Shown here: positions 15,462 to 19,766 of the stretch, piece after piece
Layout: the number at the start of each line of letters is the position of its first letter
Numbering within the stretch: the first letter of the stretch is position 1
Assembly (NCBI GenBank): GCA_020435025.1
Contig: JAGRAG010000288.1
Location: 1 to 19,766, forward strand
Source: Bdellovibrionales bacterium
GTDB taxonomy: Bacteria; Bdellovibrionota; Bdellovibrionia; Bdellovibrionales; UBA1609
DNA: 19,766 nucleotides
Reading direction: 5' to 3'
The notes under the pieces: generated by a model
What the model was told of the DNA's origin: nothing
Database searches by the model: none
The model's input: the letters and a program-made list of their open reading frames with translations, nothing else
Translations under genes and position numbers: made by a program

Positions 15462-15503
15462 TTTGAAAACAAAATATTTCAGCTCTCACTCAACGTATTT
15501 CAT
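15429..15503 (-). other. Possible minigene upstream of kdsB with a strong ribosome binding site
   Basis: A GAAGGAGG site lies 5 nt before ATG 15503. The frame codes for MKYVE and then meets TGA (15488-15486). Past this TGA the same frame continues for 18 codons (ELKYFVFKDGRLTMASEA) to TAA. It could be a five-residue leader peptide, or a 24-codon small gene broken by a stop. No homology is known to me, and an open run of 18 codons is not rare by chance. The remaining yihA-kdsB gap (about 218 bp in all) holds only the promoter and repeats listed separately. Confidence 0.3.
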
Positions 15504-15577
15504 ATACGCCTCCTTCGATCTAAAATATATTATTTCCAAATCTAACTATCTGGCGACAGCCTACTTGAGGGGGCAGA

Positions 15578-16201
15578 TCATTCGGAATCGGCGGAATCTT
15601 GCGGTTCTTTTCTTGGAGTATCTTTTACAAAATTTCGAAACAGATAGTCCTCCAACTCGTCGATCCCCTGTTTTTTAAGGGCTGAGATCATAAATACAGA
15701 ATTTACACCTGATTTTTCCGCCAACTGACGGGCCCTTCTCAACTGAAAATTTCGCTTTACCTTGTCCATTTTATTCAAAACAACCACTAAGGGGATTTCA
15801 TGAAATTGAGCCCACTCCCACATCAACTGTTCTTCTTGTTCCCAATCTCTGCGGATATCCATAATCAGCACAATCGCAACTAAATTTTCTCTATTTTTTA
15901 GATATTGCTCCACCATTGGTTTCCAGTCGTCTCGTTCCCCATAAGAACGAGAAGCAAACCCATAGCCCGGCATATCAACGTAAAGGTAGTGGTCTCCTGC
16001 TTGAAAGAAATTAAGCAATCTTGTTTTTCCTGGAGTCGAACTAACTTTGGCGACCTTCTGGTTTCGTCCTTCCACCAGAGCATTAATAAAAGAAGATTTT
16101 CCGGCATTGGAACGTCCTATCACTCCCACTTCCGGCTTTTTTCCGTGAGGATAATCTTTGGGAACGACGGCACTTTTTAAAAATTTAACCTTTAATGCCA
16201 T
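15578..16201 (-). CDS. engB: Ribosome biogenesis GTP-binding protein EngB (YihA/YsxC)
   Basis: A 207-residue GTPase needed for large ribosomal subunit assembly in other bacteria. G motifs: G1 GRSNAGKSS (about 29-37), G2 STPGKT (55-60), G3 DMPGYG (76-81), G4 NKMDK and G5 ISALKK. ATG 16201 was chosen because GGAGAG lies just upstream; an in-phase TTG at 16222 would add seven residues but has weaker support. The C-terminus is slightly extended and polar (DTPRKEPQDSADSE). It is transcribed away from the sigma-54 activator gene. No clear intrinsic terminator was seen after it, so some readthrough into the kdsB operon is possible. Confidence 0.95.
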   Translation of the reverse strand: MALKVKFLKSAVVPKDYPHGKKPEVGVIGRSNAGKSSFINALVEGRNQKVAKVSSTPGKTRLLNFFQAGDHYLYVDMPGYGFASRSYGERDDWKPMVEQYLKNRENLVAIVLIMDIRRDWEQEEQLMWEWAQFHEIPLVVVLNKMDKVKRNFQLRRARQLAEKSGVNSVFMISALKKQGIDELEDYLFRNFVKDTPRKEPQDSADSE

Positions 16202-16465
16202 AAAACTCTCCATCAGTTGCAATAAAACTTCGTCTAGCAGTCTCTTCTCGTAACGGCAAGCAAACTTCGAAGGCCTGTATTTTAGACAACCAAAACCGCA
16301 AGTTTTAAGAGACTTCCCACATAATTCAATATCCGGACGAAAGGAAAATTGTCCGAAAATCTGGATAAAAACGTCGAAATGAAGCCCTCAGATCCAAATT
16401 AATAGTAATACACCCCATCCAAAACGGTACACCTTTTGAATAAAGCCTTACGAAAAGGAGGAAAA
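16202..16465. other. Divergent intergenic region between engB and the FHA-type activator
   Basis: No gene is seen. Weak symmetric elements are present: CGGAC (16334-16338) and GTCCG (16351-16355) with a 12-bp spacer, and AGTCTCTT (16239-16246) with AAGAGACT (16307-16314). AAACTTCG occurs twice directly (16226-16233 and 16262-16269). No convincing -35/-10 pair or -24/-12 sigma-54 promoter was found on either strand. The activator start at 16466 has an excellent ribosome binding site, AAGGAGG. Confidence 0.35.
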
Positions 16466-17767
16466 ATGCAAACGCAACTGATTTCACCAACATCCAAAGA
16501 ACTCGCCGAAGGCTTTCTTATACACATCTCTCCAAATCATCGAGAGACCTTCGAGGTCGGATCTTTTATAGTTCTCGGCAGGAATTCTCAATGTAAAATT
16601 CAAATAATGGATCCCTTTGCGAGCGAGCGACACGCACGCATAGAAAAAAAATCCGACTACTTCGTTTTACGGGACCTCCAAAGTAGCAATGGAACCCTTT
16701 TAAATGGAGTGACCGTCCTTGAGGCAAAATTAAAAGACCAAGATATTATTCGAATTGGTCAGTCTGAATTTATTTTTTCTTTTCTTCGCGACTCAAAAGC
16801 CACAGCTCTTCATCGCGTCAGTAAAAACCCATCCTGGAACTCACAACTTAAACGACTTCCTTTTCTAGCACAGTCGCAACTTCCCGTTCTCATTGGAGGT
16901 CCCTCAGGCTCCGGAAAAGAAATTGTCGCCCAAACCATTCACCGACAGTCGCAAAGATCTCAAGGAGCCTTTGTCAGTATAAATTGCAGCGCGCTCAGTG
17001 ACTCTCTTGTTGAAAGTGAACTTTTCGGCCATGTTCAAGGTAGTTTTACAGGCGCTTCAAAAGACCGTAAAGGAGCCTTCGAAACGGCTCGCGGTGGAAC
17101 TTTATTCTTAGACGAAATCGGCGATCTGCCTTTGGCACTACAGCCTAAATTACTCCGCGCTTTAGAAAATCAGCAAATAAAACCTGTGGGAAGTGATCGC
17201 TCCATTCATACAGATGTCCGAATAGTTAGCGCCACACACCAGAACCTCAAAAAATTGGTGAAAAGTGGAAAGTTCCGTGAGGACCTTTACTATCGACTCA
17301 ATGTAATATCTGTACAAGTTCCTGCTTTAAACCAGAGAATGGAAGACTTCGAAGACCTTCTTTTTTTATTTTCAAAAAAAATGCGCGTGAAATTTTCCCA
17401 TTCGTCTATTCAAAAAATGAAAGAATACTCTTGGCCAGGCAATATCCGCGAACTAAAAAATACGGTAAACCGAGCTTCGGCTATATTCCCAAATCAAGAT
17501 ATTGAAATCGAACAACTCCTTACTTTGATCGACTCATTCTTAGAAAAAGAAATCGAATCGAGCCCTTTAGAGATAGTAAAACTTCCTATGATCAAACAGA
17601 TGGAAAAAGAGATAATTATTAAAGCACTTATCGCTCACAACGGCAATCAAAGACAGGCCGCCAAGGAGTTGGGAATGGCAAAATCGACTCTTAATGATCG
17701 AATTAAGTCATTTCAAATTGATGCCAGATCATATAGAAAGTCGATTTACAAGGAGCACTATTCTTAA
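16466..17767 (+). CDS. Sigma-54-dependent transcriptional activator with N-terminal FHA domain
   Basis: A 433-residue enhancer-binding protein with three parts. The FHA domain (about 30-105) shows VLGRNSQCKI, SERHARI and DLQSSNGTLLNG, so input is probably binding to a phosphothreonine partner rather than two-component phosphorylation. The AAA+ domain (about 122-345) has Walker A GGPSGSGKE (144-152), sigma-54 contact loop GSFTGA (192-197, usually GAFTGA), Walker B GTLFLDEIGD (211-220) and REDLYYRLNV with the arginine finger (271-280). The Fis-type helix-turn-helix (about 383-416) has NGNQRQAAKELGMAKSTLNDRI. ATG 16466 was chosen for its AAGGAGG site 4 nt upstream; an in-phase TTG at 16436 is less likely. 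FHA-type activators are numerous in myxobacteria. Its target genes cannot be told from the window. Confidence 0.93.
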   Translation: MQTQLISPTSKELAEGFLIHISPNHRETFEVGSFIVLGRNSQCKIQIMDPFASERHARIEKKSDYFVLRDLQSSNGTLLNGVTVLEAKLKDQDIIRIGQSEFIFSFLRDSKATALHRVSKNPSWNSQLKRLPFLAQSQLPVLIGGPSGSGKEIVAQTIHRQSQRSQGAFVSINCSALSDSLVESELFGHVQGSFTGASKDRKGAFETARGGTLFLDEIGDLPLALQPKLLRALENQQIKPVGSDRSIHTDVRIVSATHQNLKKLVKSGKFREDLYYRLNVISVQVPALNQRMEDFEDLLFLFSKKMRVKFSHSSIQKMKEYSWPGNIRELKNTVNRASAIFPNQDIEIEQLLTLIDSFLEKEIESSPLEIVKLPMIKQMEKEIIIKALIAHNGNQRQAAKELGMAKSTLNDRIKSFQIDARSYRKSIYKEHYS

Positions 17768-17798
17768 ATATATAACAGCACCCTTTAATTACGAACAG

Positions 17799-18956
17799 CT
17801 AGGCCTCAGCGAGGGCGACTGAGTACATCTGCCATTGCCGGTAGAGCATTTTGTACTCCCACTTGGCCGCTTGCCACTCGGCTTTTAAGATCTTTAGTTC
17901 TTGCTTGGCCTGTTCGGTTTTTTCTAGTTTGAACTTATGAAGACGCTCTTGGTAAATCAGTTTCTTTTCTCGCATGTCTCGATACGCCTGCTCAACTTTT
18001 TTAATCAGATCGTCAATTCGTTGATTTAGATCTTTTCTGTGGCTTAAAAGATCTATTCTTTGGCGAATTTCCTTTTGGCGCATCGTCAATTGAGCCTTCA
18101 AAATAGAAAGGTGAGATGCTCTTTTTAATGAGGTAGCAAGTTTAAAAAAAGATAGAATTTGAATCACCCATTTAGAGGGATCAAACTGATACCATTTAAT
18201 TCCATTTCTATAATCGTGCTGAAATTTGTGATGAAAGTTATGATAACCTTCCCCATAGGTAAAAAAAGCCAGAACAGCATTATCTTTGGCCGTCACTTTG
18301 TCAGAATAGGGTTGTCGACCCCAAATGTGACAAAGGGAGTTAATAAAGAATGTAAAGTGGTGAACAATCACAATTCTTAAGACTCCAGCAACAACAAACC
18401 CTCCAACGGCGTCCCCTATTAAATAGCCGAGATAAGTAGGAAGAGCCAAAGAGGAAAGAATGGCTAAAGCCCAGTAGTGCTTATCTTGAAAAACAACTAA
18501 AGGATTAGCGAGAAGATCCTTCTTTAAATGAGGAAAATTTTTGGGATTGGGTGTTCGAATGATCCATCCCATATGGGCATACCAGAAGCCTCTATTGATG
18601 TTGTAGGGATCATCGACATTATCTTCAAATTTATGGTGAAGTCGGTGATCGTAACACCACTTTAGGGCCGAATTCTGAATAGCCATTCCTCCGGCTAACA
18701 AAAGCAAAAATTCTACAACTGGAGGAACCTTGAAGGTTTGATGAGCGACCAATCGATGATACCCAACAGTTATCCCCAATCCAGAAATCAAATAAAAAGC
18801 CAACGCCAACGCTAGGACTCCAAAATTTAAACCGAAATAGAAAAAATAGAACAGCGACAGAGTCAGGCCACCGATATGTAGTAACAATAAAAACAACAAA
18901 TTCGCCCAATCGATTTTAGCTTGGTCAGCCCAAGTACATTCTGACAACTTTTTCAA
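17799..18956 (-). CDS. Acyl-CoA/acyl-lipid desaturase (delta-9 type) with charged helical C-terminal tail
   Basis: An integral-membrane di-iron desaturase of fatty acyl chains. The histidine boxes are all present: HRLVAH (67-72), DHRLHH (103-108) and GEGYHNFHH (235-243), with NSLCHIWG (206-213). Four or so membrane helices flank them. Residues about 285-375 add a charged, heptad-like tail (MRQKEIRQRIDLLSHRKDL, YRDMREKKLIYQERLHKF) not usual in bacterial relatives of about 270-320 residues. The start is uncertain: TTG 18956 follows AGGAGGGG by 4 nt and is preferred; in-phase ATG 18971 and GTG 18989 have no good ribosome binding site. It converges with the activator gene, leaving 31 bp. It probably adjusts membrane fluidity. 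Confidence 0.9.
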   Translation of the reverse strand: MKKLSECTWADQAKIDWANLLFLLLLHIGGLTLSLFYFFYFGLNFGVLALALAFYLISGLGITVGYHRLVAHQTFKVPPVVEFLLLLAGGMAIQNSALKWCYDHRLHHKFEDNVDDPYNINRGFWYAHMGWIIRTPNPKNFPHLKKDLLANPLVVFQDKHYWALAILSSLALPTYLGYLIGDAVGGFVVAGVLRIVIVHHFTFFINSLCHIWGRQPYSDKVTAKDNAVLAFFTYGEGYHNFHHKFQHDYRNGIKWYQFDPSKWVIQILSFFKLATSLKRASHLSILKAQLTMRQKEIRQRIDLLSHRKDLNQRIDDLIKKVEQAYRDMREKKLIYQERLHKFKLEKTEQAKQELKILKAEWQAAKWEYKMLYRQWQMYSVALAEA

Positions 18957-19010
18957 GATCCCCTCCTGCATGCACAAACACTTTAGCACTAAAGGGGATT
19001 AGGAAAAAAT

Positions 19011-19044
19011 AAAAAAATGGGCCAAGTATTTACCACTTGACCCA
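19011..19044 (-). terminator. Strong intrinsic terminator after the small secreted protein gene
   Basis: On the minus strand TGGGTCAAGT (19044-19035) pairs with ACTTGGCCCA (19027-19018), a 10-bp stem with one G-U pair around a 7-nt loop GGTAAAT, followed by seven T and then a further T-rich tract. It lies about 30 bp past the stop at 19074 and should stop transcription before the desaturase gene. Confidence 0.85.
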
Positions 19045-19073
19045 GCCTCCCAAAATGTATCTGTGAGATCGTC

Positions 19074-19595
19074 TTAGTTCAATAAACAGCCAAATGCTTC
19101 GAGGCCTTCTGCGTGACGTATAAACTCACCTCTTTCGTAGTAGGCACATCGGCAAGAACCCGTGAGAGCGTATCCAGTATATCTGGCTTTTTCGTGACCA
19201 CCACATTGCCACGGATCGTGTGGCTCTTGACGTGTTTCATACACTCTAAGAGTCACAATATCTTCCACCCAACGCCCACGAACTCGAATTTCAAGCTCGC
19301 CTCTTTCTAGTTGACGCCACATTTCGCGGCTGAGGGTGTATGATGCAGTAACGGGACGAGTGGAGCTGTTCCGTTTTAGATCATAACTGACGATTCGATC
19401 GCCCCACACATTATAGATTGAGATGCGATCGCAAAACTTTACATTTTCGACCTTAAGATGAAGATTGCTAGCGGATTCACGCAATTCAATTTGGCCACCA
19501 CAATCTCGCAGGCGAGCATCATCTACAAAACGGCTTTTGGCCATAGAAGGAAGTGCCACAAAAAGGAATGTTAAAAGTAAAATTAATTTTTTCAT
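19074..19595 (-). CDS. Secreted cysteine-containing protein of unknown function
   Basis: A 173-residue protein with a clear signal peptide (MKKLILLLTFLFVALPSMA, cleavage after residue 19) and no lipobox. Six cysteines remain in the mature part (32, 55, 131, 148, 150, 170), enough for three disulfides. The middle (about 33-120) looks beta-rich (LHLKVENVKFCDRISIYNVW, GELEIRVRGRWVEDIVTLRV), and the end carries the cysteine cluster (WQCGGH, GSCRCAYYE, FGCLLN). I do not recognise a family. ATG 19595 has GGAG 8 nt upstream. It is a single-gene unit: a strong terminator follows, and two palindromic operator-like sites lie 71-149 bp before the start, so its expression is probably tightly controlled. 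Confidence 0.8.
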   Translation of the reverse strand: MKKLILLLTFLFVALPSMAKSRFVDDARLRDCGGQIELRESASNLHLKVENVKFCDRISIYNVWGDRIVSYDLKRNSSTRPVTASYTLSREMWRQLERGELEIRVRGRWVEDIVTLRVYETRQEPHDPWQCGGHEKARYTGYALTGSCRCAYYERGEFIRHAEGLEAFGCLLN

Positions 19596-19665
19596 GATTT
19601 GTCTCCAAAGTTATTCGTTTCGATAGAGTCCTTTTCTCCGACACTCCTTTAAAACTCAATTTTTC

Positions 19666-19698
19666 TTGTTGACAGAATATTTTGATTTCTGTCAACAA
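19666..19698. promoter_or_regulatory. Operator-like palindrome, site 1
   Basis: TTGTTGACAGAA (19666-19677) and TTCTGTCAACAA (19687-19698) form a perfect 12-bp inverted repeat with a 9-bp spacer. The core TGACAG-N13-CTGTCA (19670-19694) recurs in site 2. The arms contain TTGACA, the -35 consensus, on both strands, so a bound dimer could block a promoter; no good -10 box was found at the right distance. The regulator is unknown and is not evident in the window. Confidence 0.65.
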
Positions 19699-19719
19699 CC
19701 TGAAATCACACAATTTTTT

Positions 19720-19744
19720 TGACAGTTTCAGAGGATTTCTGTCA
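19720..19744. promoter_or_regulatory. Operator-like palindrome, site 2
   Basis: TGACAG (19720-19725) and CTGTCA (19739-19744) with a 13-bp spacer repeat the core of site 1 at exactly 50 bp distance. Both cores also share GATTT just before the right arm. A third single half-site TGACA begins at 19750, and its partner, if any, would lie beyond the window. The site is upstream of the small secreted protein gene, but it could equally serve a gene to the right of the window. Confidence 0.6.
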
Positions 19745-19766
19745 GAAAATGACAAGCTGGAGGTAC

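Noticed and set aside
17785..17822. CCTC-GCT-GAGG inverted repeat at the end of the desaturase gene as a shared terminator
   Set aside because: The stem is only 4 bp, overlaps the stop codon, and no T-run follows in either direction.
19519..19755. Minus-strand frame of 78 codons over the operator region
   Set aside because: It overlaps the secreted protein start in another phase, runs through the palindromes, and shows no domain or ribosome binding site.

Overview
This window looks like chromosome from a Gram-negative bacterium of the Bdellovibrio/myxobacterial kind, most likely Bdellovibrionota. The evidence is a nearly complete Glt/Agl (gliding or focal-adhesion type) envelope machine, Kdo-lipopolysaccharide genes, an FHA-domain sigma-54 activator, and moderately low GC by eye. 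This is inferred from gene content; no rRNA or other phylogenetic marker is present. I saw no tRNA, CRISPR array, insertion sequence or phage gene.

Region 1 (107-11556, minus strand) is one tightly packed operon. In transcription order it encodes two outer-membrane beta-barrels (GltB/GltA-like), the TPR proteins GltC, GltD (AgmU) and GltE (AglT), a small exported protein, the FHA/transmembrane protein GltG with its periplasmic AgmX/TonB-like domain, a TolQ/ExbB-type AglR, and two TolR/ExbD proteins (AglQ/AglS-like). Most junctions overlap by 1-13 nt or nearly touch. The set resembles the core of the Myxococcus machine: an AglRQS proton-driven motor, a GltG link from the inner membrane, periplasmic TPR proteins and outer-membrane barrels. 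GltH, GltI, GltJ and GltK equivalents are not in the window. Two genes are broken by single in-frame stop codons: gltG by TAG just after its transmembrane helix, and aglR by TAA just after its first transmembrane helix.

Region 2 (11804-15503, minus strand) is a kdsB-pyrG-kdsD operon with a plausible promoter, translational coupling and an intrinsic terminator. It makes CMP-Kdo precursors plus the CTP needed to activate Kdo. The CTP synthase has an unusual, strongly basic N-terminal tail of about 53 residues. The kdsB leader holds an inverted repeat over the predicted -35 box and a minigene with a strong ribosome binding site.

Region 3 (15578-19595) holds the ribosome-assembly GTPase engB, divergent from an FHA-AAA+-Fis sigma-54 activator; a convergent acyl-lipid/acyl-CoA desaturase with an extra charged helical tail; and a small secreted cysteine-containing protein of unknown function with its own terminator. 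At the right edge, upstream of that last gene, two 25-bp palindromes of the form TGACAG-N13-CTGTCA lie exactly 50 bp apart and look like tandem operators.
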